Assembly (NCBI GenBank): GCA_009842505.1
Contig: VYFG01000021.1
Span: 1-46,322, forward strand
DNA from: Gammaproteobacteria bacterium
Lineage (GTDB): Bacteria > Pseudomonadota > Gammaproteobacteria > Arenicellales > Poriferihabitantaceae
Direction of reading: 5' to 3'
Length of the DNA: 46,322 nucleotides
The notes beneath the pieces were generated by a model. It searched no databases and had not been told where the DNA came from. It worked only from the letters and a program-made list of their open reading frames with translations. Both the position numbers and the translations under genes were made by a program. Numbering within the stretch: the stretch's first letter is position 1; the number at the start of each line of letters is the position of its first letter. Below, in pieces: positions 20,252 to 29,531 of the stretch.

Positions 20252-21127
20252 GTGGCGAAGATCCTCATTGCCGGGGCGGGCAGACTCGGCTTGCCGCTGG
20301 CGCTGGCGCTGTCCGGTGCGGGGCACGAGGTCGCCGCCATCCGCAGGGGAGAGCCGCGGGATGCGCCCGGAGACATCCGCTGGTACCGGCTTGACCTTCG
20401 GAACCCGGCCGCCTTGCAGGTCCTTGACCGCGACTTCGACCTCGTCATCGTCATCCTGACCCCGGCGGCGAGATCGCCCGAAGGCTACCGGCAGATCTAC
20501 CAGGAGGCGCTGGACAACCTGCTCGGCAGCCTGGAGTCCTCCCGCGGACGCCCGGCCTGCCTGTTCGTGTCCGCCACCAGCGTCTACGCCCAGAACAGAG
20601 GCGAATGGGTGGACGAGGAATCCCCCACCAGTCCCGGAACCTACAACAGCATGAGCCTGCTGTCCGCGGAAGAGGCGGTTCTCGGGTGGAGCCCGAATCC
20701 CCTGGTTGTCCGGTTCGCCGGGATCTACGGGCCCGACAGGATGCGCCTTGTCAGGCAGCTGGAAAAGCCGCTGACCATCCAGCGCACACCGGCCGCCTAT
20801 ACCAACCGGGTCCACCAGGAGGACTGCGTGGGCATCCTCCGGTTTCTCGCCGGACTGCAACTCGGGGGCCGGAACAGCCACCGGATCTATCTCGGCGCCG
20901 ACCATTGCCCGGCACCGAAATTCGAGATGATGTCCTGGCTGGCCCGGACGGCGGGGCTGCCCGAACCGCTACCCCTGGACGTCGCTGAAGACGCCCCCCG
21001 GAACAAGCGCTGCAGCAACCGGCGGCTCGTGGAGGCCGGCTACCGATTCTCGTACCCGGACTACAAGAGCGGATACCGGGCCATGCTCCAGGGGGGCCGG
21101 CCGGACCCGGACGGGCGGCCCGGATGA
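20252..21127 (+). CDS. NAD(P)-dependent epimerase-like protein (YeeZ type)
   Basis: A 291-residue extended SDR-like protein beginning at a GTG. The Rossmann motif is IAGAGRLGLPLALALSGAGHEV (residues 6-27) and later parts are LFVSATSVYAQNRGEWVDEES and VVRFAGIYGP. The active-site YxxxK is not conserved: the equivalent stretch reads YNSMSLLSAEEA, so a standard epimerase reaction is doubtful. Relatives such as YeeZ have unknown roles. It shares an ATGA overlap with the downstream glycosylase gene, indicating translational coupling. Confidence 0.8.
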   Translation: MAKILIAGAGRLGLPLALALSGAGHEVAAIRRGEPRDAPGDIRWYRLDLRNPAALQVLDRDFDLVIVILTPAARSPEGYRQIYQEALDNLLGSLESSRGRPACLFVSATSVYAQNRGEWVDEESPTSPGTYNSMSLLSAEEAVLGWSPNPLVVRFAGIYGPDRMRLVRQLEKPLTIQRTPAAYTNRVHQEDCVGILRFLAGLQLGGRNSHRIYLGADHCPAPKFEMMSWLARTAGLPEPLPLDVAEDAPRNKRCSNRRLVEAGYRFSYPDYKSGYRAMLQGGRPDPDGRPG

Positions 21128-21717
21128 CCCGGACCGCCGGGGATCCGGTCGGGGCCCTGCTGGCGGAGATCGCCGGGTGTACCCGGTGCGCGGCCGATCT
21201 GCCGCTCGGACCAAGACCGGTGCTGCGCGCCTCCGCAACCGCCCGCATCCTGGTGGCGGGACAGGCGCCGGGAATCCGCGTGCATGAAACCGGGATACCC
21301 TTCAACGATCCCAGCGGCGACCGTCTCCGTGACTGGATGGGAGTCGACCGGGAAACCTTCTATGACGCCGGCCGGATCGCCATCGTCCCCATGGGATTCT
21401 GCTACCCGGGCAGCGCCGAGCGGGGGGACCTGCCGCCGCGGCCTGAATGCGCCTGGCAATGGCACCCCCGGCTGCTGCCGCTGCTTGAGCGGATCGAACT
21501 GGTCCTGGCCATCGGGGCCCATGCCCACCGCTACCATCTGCACGGCAGGCGCAAGGAATCCCTGACGGAAACCGTGCGCTGCTGGCGGGAGTACCTGCCC
21601 GGGGTGATCCCCCTGCCGCATCCCAGCCCCCGTAACAACGGCTGGCTGAAGCAAAATCCCTGGTTCGACCGGGAACTGGTTCCGGAAGTGGCGTGCCGGG
21701 TGGCGGCGTTGCTGTAA
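21124..21717 (+). CDS. Uracil-DNA glycosylase superfamily protein
   Basis: A 197-residue member of the uracil-DNA glycosylase superfamily. Motif 1 region reads ILVAGQAPGIRVHETGIPFNDPSGDRLRDW, and motif 2 is LPHPSPRNNGWLKQNPWF. An N-terminal CxxC (CTRC) is present, but the four Cys of the Fe-S family 4 enzymes are not, so it belongs to a distinct group whose lesion preference is unknown. It likely removes damaged bases. It overlaps the epimerase-like gene by 4 bases. Confidence 0.82.
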   Translation: MTRTAGDPVGALLAEIAGCTRCAADLPLGPRPVLRASATARILVAGQAPGIRVHETGIPFNDPSGDRLRDWMGVDRETFYDAGRIAIVPMGFCYPGSAERGDLPPRPECAWQWHPRLLPLLERIELVLAIGAHAHRYHLHGRRKESLTETVRCWREYLPGVIPLPHPSPRNNGWLKQNPWFDRELVPEVACRVAALL

Positions 21718-22072
21718 CCCGGATCCATGTTGCCTGGAATCACCACCTACATAAAACAGCATTCACCAATATGGGGATTTGGCCGGCGCCTGTAACAGGA
21801 CTCGCCACCAAGGCAAGGCTAGAATTCCCTCGCAGATTTTCAGAACCTCGTCCTCGCTGTGCAGCAGCTGACCGCCGGCGATCCGATCCCAGTACTCCTC
21901 CTAGCGGAGCAGTCCGCTGGCGAATCGTGGAATGCAGGTAAATACGCTCATGGCTTGGGCGAATATCGCTCACACGATGGGCATTTTTCAAACACCCCGC
22001 AATCCGACGCGCAATCGCTTTGCAGGTGACACTGCATGTCAACCATGTATTCCACGATACCGGAGACAGATC
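21718..22072. other. Gap with a possible decayed coding remnant
   Basis: This 355-base stretch lies between the glycosylase gene and the Fic gene tail. The minus strand has protein-like stretches in two frames that do not join: one around 22030-21910 (CKAIARRIAGCLKNAHR, then SHERIYLHSTIRQRTAP) and one around 21905-21770 (EEYWDRIAGGQLLHSEDE, then VLKICEGIL). They look like parts of one or two broken genes, possibly mobile-element or accessory. I could not assign a family. No terminator or RNA gene was seen. Confidence 0.35.
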
Positions 22073-23260
22073 CTATCCCCAACCTGAGGACCCCTGCCTC
22101 ATGGATGCGTGCAAGCCATGAGCCGGGGACTCGGGACTGGATGACAGCTCATGGAAGCTGCTGCTCTCGATCGAGTAACTCGTACTGCGTCCTCCGCCAG
22201 GGTTCTTCTTGAGAGCGCCGCGTTCAATCAGATCCTTTATGTCACGGGACGCCGTGTCTTGTGAGCATTTCGCGATTCTGGCCCATTTTGAGCTGGTCAA
22301 TTTGCCCTCGAAACCATCAAGCAACTTGTTCATGATTTTTATTTGCCGGCTATTGAGGGGCTCTTTGGCGAACCGGTCCCAGAACCTTGCCTTGATCATG
22401 ACCGCGTCGAGGGTTACCGCACTGCCTCCGATTGCCCGGTGCAGGCATCCAAGGAACCACTCCTGCCAGCGCGTAACATCCATGTCGCCCTTCTGCGTCC
22501 ATTCGAGAACATGGTAGTAGTCCTTACGTTCGGCCATTATTTGTGAAGACATGCTGTAAAAACGTTGCCGGATCATCTCTGACCGTGCAAGAGCCATGTC
22601 CGCTATTGCGCGGGCGATGCGTCCATTTCCATCATCGAACGGATGGATCGTTACAAACCACAAGTGCGCCAACGCGGCAACAAACAGCGGGTGCTCGTCT
22701 CCAGGGTCGGCAAACCACGCCAGGAACCGCGCCATTTCATCTGCGACGCGTGCAGCCGGCGGAGCCTCGTAGTGGACTTGCTCCCGGCCCATTGGCCCTG
22801 AAACAACCTGCATCGGCCCGTTACGGTCATCGCGCCAGGCGCCGGCAATGATTCTGACCATACCGCTTCGGCCTGTGGGGAAGAGGGCGGCGTGCCAGCC
22901 GTGTAGCCGCTCCTCAGTCAACGGCTCATCAAATTTTCCGGTCGCATCAAGCATCATCTCAACGACGCCTTCAACGTCCCTGTCAGCTGGCACGAGTCCA
23001 GCAATGTTCAGTCCAAGCCGTCGGGCTATGGAGGATCGGACCTGGTCCGGATCGAGCAGTTCGCCTTCGATTTCGCTCGACTTGACGACATCTTCTGTAA
23101 GGGTTCGGAGATGAGCTTCATTTCGCAGGTCGAAGCCCAAGGCCTCCATCTTGCCCTGCAAGCGCCCTTGTTCATGGGATACCGTGGCAAGCAGCCTTGA
23201 AAGCCGCTCCTTGTCCCATCGCAAATCCGGCCATATAGCCCTTTCCCATAGGTAAGGCAT
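22073..23260 (-). CDS. Fic-family protein (DUF4172-type N-terminus, Fic domain, winged helix)
   Basis: A 395-residue protein in three parts. The N-terminus (WERAIWPDLRWDKERLSRLL) is DUF4172-like. The Fic core has the catalytic HPFDDGNGRIAR (His206) for AMP transfer or related chemistry, and an intact inhibitory helix motif SSEIEG (61-66), so the enzyme should be self-inhibited (class II arrangement). The C-terminal part (about 300-350, KWARIAKCSQDTASRDIKDLIERGAL) is a winged helix likely to bind DNA. The GGAG ribosome site lies 7 bases before the start and inside a repeat, see the operator entry. It resembles orphan Fic regulators; the target is unknown. Confidence 0.92.
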   Translation of the reverse strand: MPYLWERAIWPDLRWDKERLSRLLATVSHEQGRLQGKMEALGFDLRNEAHLRTLTEDVVKSSEIEGELLDPDQVRSSIARRLGLNIAGLVPADRDVEGVVEMMLDATGKFDEPLTEERLHGWHAALFPTGRSGMVRIIAGAWRDDRNGPMQVVSGPMGREQVHYEAPPAARVADEMARFLAWFADPGDEHPLFVAALAHLWFVTIHPFDDGNGRIARAIADMALARSEMIRQRFYSMSSQIMAERKDYYHVLEWTQKGDMDVTRWQEWFLGCLHRAIGGSAVTLDAVMIKARFWDRFAKEPLNSRQIKIMNKLLDGFEGKLTSSKWARIAKCSQDTASRDIKDLIERGALKKNPGGGRSTSYSIESSSFHELSSSPESPAHGLHASMRQGSSGWG

Positions 23261-23263
23261 GCG

Positions 23264-23359
23264 TAATCTCCGTGAATTATGCGGATATTATGTGGAGTAA
23301 TCTCCGTAAAAGCAAATAAAATCCGCAGATATTGCAGAAAATAGGCGATCTAATCTCCG
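23264..23359 (-). promoter_or_regulatory. Operator-like repeats upstream of the Fic gene (three copies of TAATCTCCG)
   Basis: TAATCTCCG occurs at 23264-23272, 23298-23306 and 23351-23359. The second copy lies within the palindrome GGAGTAATCTCC. Related half-sites in reverse, CGGATATTA at 23282-23290 and CGCAGATATT at 23324-23333, fall between them, so the region looks like an array of imperfect inverted repeats. On the gene's strand copy 1 supplies the GGAG ribosome site. Binding of the encoded winged-helix domain here would give autoregulation; this is inference. Confidence 0.55.
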
Positions 23360-23401
23360 CAATGCCAGATATCCCTCTTGGTCCTACGCCTCAGTGACTT
23401 A

Positions 23402-23505
23402 CTGATTCATAAAGAAAAGATTCATGACGTTAGGTTCGACCTCAACCACGTGCAACCAACTACCGTGCTTCGAGATGTAGACGAACTCAAATCGGCCCTC
23501 TGGTG
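23402..23505 (-). mobile_element. Remnant of an IS630-type transposase
   Basis: The minus strand encodes GRFEFVYISKHGSWLHVVE followed by VEPNVMNLF and a stop. IS630-family transposases have a very similar F-x-FV-x-TPKHGSWLN-x-(I/V)E segment near their C-terminal catalytic Glu. Only about 30 residues remain, and no terminal inverted repeats or full frame are visible, so this is a fragment. It marks past insertion near the Fic gene. Confidence 0.45.
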
Positions 23506-23612
23506 CCGTGGGCAGGCTTCACGGAGTACGCCAGCCGGTGGGGGTTGAGTTTCACTGTTGTAAGTCTAAAGTTTGGAAAAGTTGGAATTCTTCACATGGG
23601 CACGCTCTGTAT

Positions 23613-23647
23613 CCTACTTTCTAAGACCCAAGGTTCGAGAAAGTAGG
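23613..23647. promoter_or_regulatory. Perfect 10-bp inverted repeat, possible operator
   Basis: CCTACTTTCT at 23613-23622 and AGAAAGTAGG at 23638-23647 form a perfect inverted repeat with a 15-base spacer, extendable by one pair. There is no T-tract after it, so an intrinsic terminator is unlikely. It lies about 100 bases before a HipA-like remnant on the plus strand, where a toxin-antitoxin operator would be expected; the antitoxin gene is not recognisable. Confidence 0.35.
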
Positions 23648-23744
23648 AAATGTTGTGTCTCGTTGGCGGAACCATCCACAAACACCGTGCCGAATATTGT
23701 GCGGATACCGGCAAAATCGTACAGGTCTTGCGGGAATCTATATT

Positions 23745-24005
23745 GCCAGGGAGGACGATGCCGACGCGGTCCAGTTCAATCACGCACTCTCTCTGGCGGG
23801 CAAGCGGAATCGTCTGTCATCCGGCGACCTTGTCCGGGCCGCGACGACCATGGGTCTCGCCGCGGGGGCTGCAGAGCAACTGCTCGCGTCTCTATGCCAT
23901 TGTCTGAGTGCCCATCTCAAGGCATTGAACCCGCCTCAGATCGGGTCAACCGGGCGTTCCAGATCTGGGAAAGCAGGATCGACGTCCTGGCCGGCTGATC
24001 ATTGA
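23745..24005 (+). pseudogene. Possible HipA-family toxin C-terminal remnant
   Basis: The plus-strand frame encodes AREDDADAVQFNHALSLAGKRN, then RLSSGDLVRAATTMGLAAGAAEQLL. The HALSLAGKRNRLSSGDLV part resembles the ALSLNGKRxRLTRxDL segment near the end of HipA kinases. The kinase core is missing and the frame appears broken upstream and near the end. I read it as the eroded tail of a HipA gene. The sequence from 24006 to 24141 holds nothing I can name. Confidence 0.4.
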
Positions 24006-24141
24006 AGCGGATCCGACTGATCCGGGAAGCCCGGGACAGCGCCGTCAATCCCGGAATGGTTTCGACGGTTGTCCGGCGGGCAATGCCTGGTTGGGTCTTT
24101 CCGGCACCGCGCGATCGTCCATGGACAATCCATAAAAATCC

Positions 24142-24486
24142 CTATGAACGGTCGGGTTTCGGGTTGTACGGAGGCGCCGGAAAGGACGACACATTGCCCC
24201 CCGATGCCACATTCGCGTCCAGGATCTTGTTCGTCCCCTCCTTCTTCACCTCGTCAATGCGGATCACCGACTGGATCGGCACATAGGTCCGGTTGACCTG
24301 GCCGAATTCCGCCTTGAGCTTTTCCTCCGACGGGTCCACCAGCAGGTTGGAGCGTTCGCCGAAGATGATGTCCGCGATTTCCACGAAGGCGTACAGGTTG
24401 CTCTGGGAAACCTCGTGGGCATACAGCTCGTAGAGCTGCCCGTTGTTCACGAACTGCACTTTGTAGATGTTCTTTTTTCGGGGCAT
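24142..24486 (-). CDS. DUF1820 family protein
   Basis: A 114-residue protein opening MPRKKNIYKVQFVNNGQLYELYAHEVSQSNLYAFVEIADIIFGERS, followed by LLVDPSEEKLKAEF and RTYVPIQSVIRIDEVKKEG, the hallmark of DUF1820. Members are small, conserved in Gammaproteobacteria and of unknown function; no catalytic residues are apparent and a scaffold or regulatory role is a guess. The C-terminal 25 residues are Pro/Gly/Ser-rich. It is divergent from the PBP4-type gene. Confidence 0.9.
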   Translation of the reverse strand: MPRKKNIYKVQFVNNGQLYELYAHEVSQSNLYAFVEIADIIFGERSNLLVDPSEEKLKAEFGQVNRTYVPIQSVIRIDEVKKEGTNKILDANVASGGNVSSFPAPPYNPKPDRS

Positions 24487-24618
24487 GTCGGGTGGGTGGC
24501 GTCTGGAAATCGTTCACCGACATCCTGTTGCCGGTTGTGCCAAAATTATATCATCGTAGCCGTCCGGGCCAGTGCCGGGCCAAGGTATCCACCAGAACCC
24601 CGACGAACAGCCGCCAAA

Positions 24619-26061
24619 GTGACTCCCTCCCGACGCCTTGCAGGCATCCTCCTGGCCCTCTGCACGATCACGCTCCATTCCGCCCCCGCCGCCGCCGGGG
24701 AGCTGCCCGGGGAGATTTCCCGCCTGCTGTCGAAATACGGGGTGCCCGAGAACTCGGTCAGCCTGGTCATCCGGGAAGCGGGACCGGACAGGGAGGTGCT
24801 CTCCCTGAACCCCCATGTGCCGCGCAATCCCGCCTCCGTGATCAAGCTCCTGACCACCGTCGCCGCCCTGGAGCTGCTCGGTCCGGCCTACCAGTGGGAG
24901 ACCCGGTATTTCGTGGACGGCAAGGTGGATGCCGAGGGCAGGCTCCGGGGCAACCTGATCATGCAGGGCGGCGGCGACCCCTTCCTGACCGTGGAGCGGT
25001 TCTGGCACCATGTTCTTGCCCTGCGCCAGCGGGGGATCCGCCATGTCGACGGCAACCTGATCATCGACAACACCCTGTTCAAGATACCGCGCCATGACCG
25101 CGCCGCCTTCGATGGCAAGCCCCTGCGGCTCTACAATGTCGGGCCGGACGCGGCGCTGACCAATTTCTCCGCCACCCGCTTTGTCATCGAACCCCTGGAC
25201 GGACGCATCCACGTCTTCGCGGACCCCCCGCTTGCGAACCTGGTGGTCATCAACAAGCTCACACCGTCTAAGGGCAAGTGCGCCAGCCGGAACGCCGGGT
25301 GGTCGCTCCGGCTCGAACGCGCGGAAGGCAGGATACTGGCACGGTTTTCCGGCAAGTACCGGACCCGCTGCGGCGCCCACTCGCTCTCCCGCAGCTACTT
25401 CAGCAACCAAGAGTACACGTACCGCCTGTTCCGCTATCTCTGGGAATCCGCGGGCGGAACGCTCAGGGGCGGATACCGCACCGGGAGCACGCCGGAGACC
25501 GCGACCCAACTGGTGACCATGACGTCGCGGTCTCTGGCCGAGAATGTCGCCGGCATCAACAAGTACAGCAACAACGTCATGGCGCGGCAGTTGCTGCTGA
25601 CCATCGGCAGGGAACGGAACCCGGATTCCGAGGCGGACACCCGGGCCGCCGGAATCGAGGCGGTCATGGACTGGCTGGACCGGGCCGGCGTGGACACCCG
25701 GAGCCTGGTGATCGACAACGGCGCCGGCCTATCCCGCACCAGCCGGACCACCGCGGCGCAGGTCGCCAGGCTCTTGGCGGTGGCCTGGCACAGCAACTGG
25801 CAGCCGGAGTTTCTCGCCTCGCTCTCCCTGTCGGCAATGGACGGCACGATGCGCCGCCGGCTGCAGGAAACCGGCCTGGCCGGCAGGGCGCGGATCAAGA
25901 CCGGCCTGATCAACGGCGTGCGCAGCATGGCCGGATACGTCCACGCCGCCAATGGTCGGCACTATACCGTCACCATGTTCATCCATTCCCCGAAGATCAA
26001 TTTCTGGAACGGCAACCGGATCCAAGATGCCGTGCTGGAATGGATCTACCGGCGGCCCTAG
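24619..26061 (+). CDS. dacB: D-alanyl-D-alanine carboxypeptidase/endopeptidase (PBP4/DacB family)
   Basis: A periplasmic penicillin-binding protein of about 480 residues that trims or cleaves peptidoglycan cross-links. Catalytic motifs are SVIK (residues 73-76 from the chosen start), YSNN (SxN) in NKYSNNVMARQ, and KTG in IKTGLINGV. A signal peptide (GILLALCTITLHSAPAAAG) follows the basic VTPSRR. The GTG at 24619 is preferred because it directly precedes that signal; the frame stays open upstream with no clear ribosome site, so the start is not certain. It includes the PBP4-type insert between SxxK and SxN. Confidence 0.9.
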   Translation: MTPSRRLAGILLALCTITLHSAPAAAGELPGEISRLLSKYGVPENSVSLVIREAGPDREVLSLNPHVPRNPASVIKLLTTVAALELLGPAYQWETRYFVDGKVDAEGRLRGNLIMQGGGDPFLTVERFWHHVLALRQRGIRHVDGNLIIDNTLFKIPRHDRAAFDGKPLRLYNVGPDAALTNFSATRFVIEPLDGRIHVFADPPLANLVVINKLTPSKGKCASRNAGWSLRLERAEGRILARFSGKYRTRCGAHSLSRSYFSNQEYTYRLFRYLWESAGGTLRGGYRTGSTPETATQLVTMTSRSLAENVAGINKYSNNVMARQLLLTIGRERNPDSEADTRAAGIEAVMDWLDRAGVDTRSLVIDNGAGLSRTSRTTAAQVARLLAVAWHSNWQPEFLASLSLSAMDGTMRRRLQETGLAGRARIKTGLINGVRSMAGYVHAANGRHYTVTMFIHSPKINFWNGNRIQDAVLEWIYRRP

Positions 26062-26065
26062 CGCC

Positions 26066-26923
26066 TCAGGCCTTCCGCGCCCGCGACCCCAGGAAGGGCA
26101 GCATTGCCCCGGCGACCTCCGCGGGGACATCCAGATGCAGGTGATGGTTTCCCGGCAGGACAGCCTTTTCGGCATTGCCAAGCGCGGCGATGCGTTGGTG
26201 CGTGACATCGCGGTCGATGATCGTGCCCTGATCTGCCAGGATCACCAGGGTCGGTGCCTCGACGCCACGGACGAATTCCATGACCGCCGCCTCTGTCAGG
26301 TACATGGCTGAAGGATTCCTGAGCCGCCGGTCGGTATGGAGCCGGATTTCGCCGGCCTCCTCCCGGGCATTGCGGCGCACCAGCAGTTCCGCCCCGTCCC
26401 GGGAGACGGGACTGGCCCGGCACCGGGCGTCGATCAGCGTCTGCCAGTCCGGATAACCGCCGCGTCGCGGCGGTTCCGGGTCGAGTTCCGCCTCGATGGA
26501 CCTGCGCAGCCGATTTACCGTGTCTCCGGCCTCGCCGCTGGTCGGCCCCACGCCTTCGATCAGCACCTGTGACCTGATCCGCTCCGGGAAGACCGCGCTG
26601 TACGCCAGCGCGACGTTCGCCCCCAGCGAATGCCCGACGAGATGGAAATGCCTCCACCCGAGCCCAGCCACGGCATGGGCGACATCGGCCACATAGTCGA
26701 CAAAGAGATACCCGTCGCCCGCCGGCCGGTGGGCGGAATGGCCGTGCCCGGGGAAGTCCGGGGCAACGACGCGGTACCCGGACAGGTGCCCCGACAGGGG
26801 GATGAAACTGGCGGCATTGTCCCGCCAACCGTGGAGCGCCAGCACGGGCTCGCCGTCCGCGTCGCCAAGGCAAAGCGCGGCGAGATGGCCGCCCGGGCGA
26901 TCGAGTTGAATGGATGTATGCAT
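26066..26923 (-). CDS. Alpha/beta hydrolase
   Basis: A 285-residue alpha/beta hydrolase of the esterase/lipase type. The oxyanion HGW follows the first strand (residues 31-33), the nucleophile Ser99 is in GHSLGA, the acid is probably in LVILADQGT and the His in LPGNHHLHLD near the C-terminus. The segment DFPGHGHSAHRP is typical. Substrate is not predictable. The start at 26923 has GAGACGGA before it; an in-frame ATG at 26950 would add nine residues. It is convergent with the PBP4 gene (4 bases apart) and divergent from citrate synthase. Confidence 0.85.
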   Translation of the reverse strand: MHTSIQLDRPGGHLAALCLGDADGEPVLALHGWRDNAASFIPLSGHLSGYRVVAPDFPGHGHSAHRPAGDGYLFVDYVADVAHAVAGLGWRHFHLVGHSLGANVALAYSAVFPERIRSQVLIEGVGPTSGEAGDTVNRLRRSIEAELDPEPPRRGGYPDWQTLIDARCRASPVSRDGAELLVRRNAREEAGEIRLHTDRRLRNPSAMYLTEAAVMEFVRGVEAPTLVILADQGTIIDRDVTHQRIAALGNAEKAVLPGNHHLHLDVPAEVAGAMLPFLGSRARKA

Positions 26924-27137
26924 CGGGAATCCGTCTCGGGGTTGCGGCATCCGGATACCGGACTGTTGGATTGGACGGCGGATCAGCCGGACGGGCAGAT
27001 TACACCATTCATTGGTCGCAAATCAGGATTGCCAGGTTTGTACTGCGGAACGAATTGAATTATCGTATATATAAAGAATTGGTTAAACATGCAATTAATT
27101 ATTGGGTTTTTCAATAATTGCCCTCGAGGAAACAGTC

Positions 27138-28493
27138 ATGGCCAAGTCCAGTACCAAAGACGACTTCACGCTCACGGACAACAGTACCGGCAAGTCCTAC
27201 ACGCTGCCCGCGCTCACGGGCAGCATGGGCAACCGCCTAGTGGACATCAGCAAGCTTTATCCGCAGACCGGCATCCTGACCTACGACCCGGGATTCTCGT
27301 CCACCGCCGCCTGCAAGTCCGACATCACCTACATCGACGGAAACAAGGGCGTGCTCATGCACCGCGGCTATCCCATCGACCAGCTCGCAAAGCACAGCGA
27401 CTACATCGAGGTCTGCTATCTCCTCCTGTACGGGCAGCTGCCGACCCCCGAACAGAAAGAGCAGTTCGACACCGACATCAAGCATCACACGCTGCTGCAC
27501 GAACAACTGATCCGGTTCTACAGCGGCTTCATGCGCAGCGCGCATCCCATGGCGGTCATGGTAGGCGTGGTCGGTGCGCTGTCCGCGTTCTACCACGACA
27601 AGATGGACATCACCGACCCCAACGAGCAGCGGGTCGCCGCCCACCGCATCATCGCCAAGATGCCCACCATCGGCGCCTATGCCTACAAGTACTCCCTGGG
27701 CATGCCGTTCCCCATGCCGCGCAACAAGTACACCTACGCGGAGAACCTCCTGCACTTGATGTTTTCCAATCCCGCGGAGGACTACGACATCAACCCCGTC
27801 CTGGCCAAGGCCATCAACCTCCTGCTGATCCTGCACGCGGATCACGAGCAGAACGCGTCCACCTCCACGGTCCGCCTTGCCGGTTCCTCCGGAGCCAACC
27901 CCTATGCCTGCGTGGCGTCCGGGATCGCCTCGCTATGGGGGCCCGCCCACGGAGGCGCCAACGAGGCGGTCCTGAAGATGCTGGGACAGATCGGCACATC
28001 CAGGAACATCCCGAAATTCATCAAGAAGGCCCAGGACCCCGATGACAGCTTCCGCCTGATGGGTTTCGGCCACAGGGTCTACAAGAGCTATGATCCGCGG
28101 GCCACCGTGCTGCGGGAATCCTGCCACGAGGTGCTGAACGTTCTCGGCATCAACGATCCCCAGCTCGAACTGGCCATGGAACTGGAGCAGATCGCCCTCA
28201 AGGACGCGTACTTCATCGAAAAGAAGCTGTACCCCAACGTGGATTTCTATTCCGGCATCATCATGAGCGCCCTTGGTTTCCCCACGTCCATGTTCACGGT
28301 GATGTTCGCCATCGGCCGGTCGGTGGGATGGATATCCCACTGGAAGGAAATGCTGATGGATGACCACCACCGGATCGGCCGCCCGCGGCAACTGTACCTC
28401 GGCGAGACGGAACGGAAATTCAATCCCATGGACAAGCGCGGACACACGGAAAAGAAGACCAGCTGGAGTTGGCTGTGGGGCGGCGGCCGCTGA
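27138..28493 (+). CDS. gltA: Citrate synthase (type II)
   Basis: A 451-residue enzyme condensing acetyl-CoA and oxaloacetate at the entry of the TCA cycle. Active-site blocks are [32 protein letters not shown] and the later DFYSG, with catalytic His in the second and third and Asp in the last. It is about 20 residues longer than E. coli GltA through the C-terminal [18 protein letters not shown] tail. The start at 27138 has GAGGAAA about six bases upstream. The 200 bases before it are AT-rich, unlike the surroundings, and probably hold the promoter. Confidence 0.97.
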   Translation: MAKSSTKDDFTLTDNSTGKSYTLPALTGSMGNRLVDISKLYPQTGILTYDPGFSSTAACKSDITYIDGNKGVLMHRGYPIDQLAKHSDYIEVCYLLLYGQLPTPEQKEQFDTDIKHHTLLHEQLIRFYSGFMRSAHPMAVMVGVVGALSAFYHDKMDITDPNEQRVAAHRIIAKMPTIGAYAYKYSLGMPFPMPRNKYTYAENLLHLMFSNPAEDYDINPVLAKAINLLLILHADHEQNASTSTVRLAGSSGANPYACVASGIASLWGPAHGGANEAVLKMLGQIGTSRNIPKFIKKAQDPDDSFRLMGFGHRVYKSYDPRATVLRESCHEVLNVLGINDPQLELAMELEQIALKDAYFIEKKLYPNVDFYSGIIMSALGFPTSMFTVMFAIGRSVGWISHWKEMLMDDHHRIGRPRQLYLGETERKFNPMDKRGHTEKKTSWSWLWGGGR

Positions 28494-28508
28494 TCCCGCA
28501 GGTCCCGC

Positions 28509-29450
28509 TCAGCTGAACAGCCAGGCCTGGCAGCCGATGTAGCCGGCGAGGAGCGCCGCGCCCTCCAGGCGGTTGATTTGCCGGCTGGTTGCGCAGAATA
28601 TCCAGAGCGCCACGCCCGCGGCCGCCATGATTCCGAGCATGGCCACGCTGACGTCGCCCCGGGGCAGGGGCGTGATCGCCGCCGCGGTGCCGAGCACGCA
28701 GAACGTGTTCCAGATGTTGGAGCCGACGATATTGCCCACGGCCATGGATCCGTGTCCGCGCAGGATGGAGATCACCGAGGCGGTGATCTCCGGCAGGCTG
28801 GTGCCCACGGCCACCACGGTCATCCCGATCAGGGCTTCGGAGACGCCGAGCCTGGCGGCGATATGAACCGCCCCTTCCACCAGCCAGTGCCCGCCGAGGG
28901 ACAGAAGGAGGATTCCGCCGGCGAGCCTGGCCAATACCCCGGGCAGGGATTCCCGGGCGGCGATGTCCCCCGCGACATCGATGTTGATGCCGCCTGCCTG
29001 CCGGCGCCGTGATACCCGGACCACCCAGACGACGTACACCAGCAACGCGGACAGCAGCAGCAAGCCCTCCAGGGTGCCGATCCGTCCGTCCGGCAGGAGC
29101 GTGCCGGCAATGGCGGCAAACCCCAGCAGCATCACCGGCAGGTCGCGCCTGAGCACGAACGGCTCGATGTCGATGGGCAGGAGGATCGCGCTGATGGCGA
29201 GCACCAGGGCGATGTTGGCGAAGTTCGACCCCACCACGTTGCCGATGGCGATTCCCGGGGATCCCACCAGGGCCGCGTCGATGCTGACCGCCAGCTCCGG
29301 GGCGCTGGTGCCCAGGGCGACGATGGTCAGACCCGTGACCAGGGAGGACAGTCCGGCGCGAAGGCCCAAGGTCACCGCGGCGCGGACCAGAAGTTCGCCG
29401 CCGCCGGCGAGTGCGCCGAGTCCGACCAGAATCAAGAGGATGTCCTTCAC
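28509..29450 (-). CDS. Calcium/sodium antiporter (CaCA family, YrbG-like)
   Basis: A 313-residue inner membrane cation exchanger with two inverted alpha-repeats: GLTIVALGTSAPELAVSIDAAL with IGNVVGSNFANI in the first half, and GMTVVAVGTSLPEITASVISIL with VGNIVGSNIWNT in the second. Ten helices are predicted. The Glu in each SAPEL/SLPEI motif binds the ion. It faces citrate synthase tail to tail. Confidence 0.93.
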   Translation of the reverse strand: MKDILLILVGLGALAGGGELLVRAAVTLGLRAGLSSLVTGLTIVALGTSAPELAVSIDAALVGSPGIAIGNVVGSNFANIALVLAISAILLPIDIEPFVLRRDLPVMLLGFAAIAGTLLPDGRIGTLEGLLLLSALLVYVVWVVRVSRRRQAGGINIDVAGDIAARESLPGVLARLAGGILLLSLGGHWLVEGAVHIAARLGVSEALIGMTVVAVGTSLPEITASVISILRGHGSMAVGNIVGSNIWNTFCVLGTAAAITPLPRGDVSVAMLGIMAAAGVALWIFCATSRQINRLEGAALLAGYIGCQAWLFS

Positions 29451-29531
29451 GGGGGGATTTGGGCCTAGTTGGTTCAGTTTCCCTGAATCGTCCCTATATC
29501 TGGCTTCTGCCTTGAATTACAATCCCCGGCC

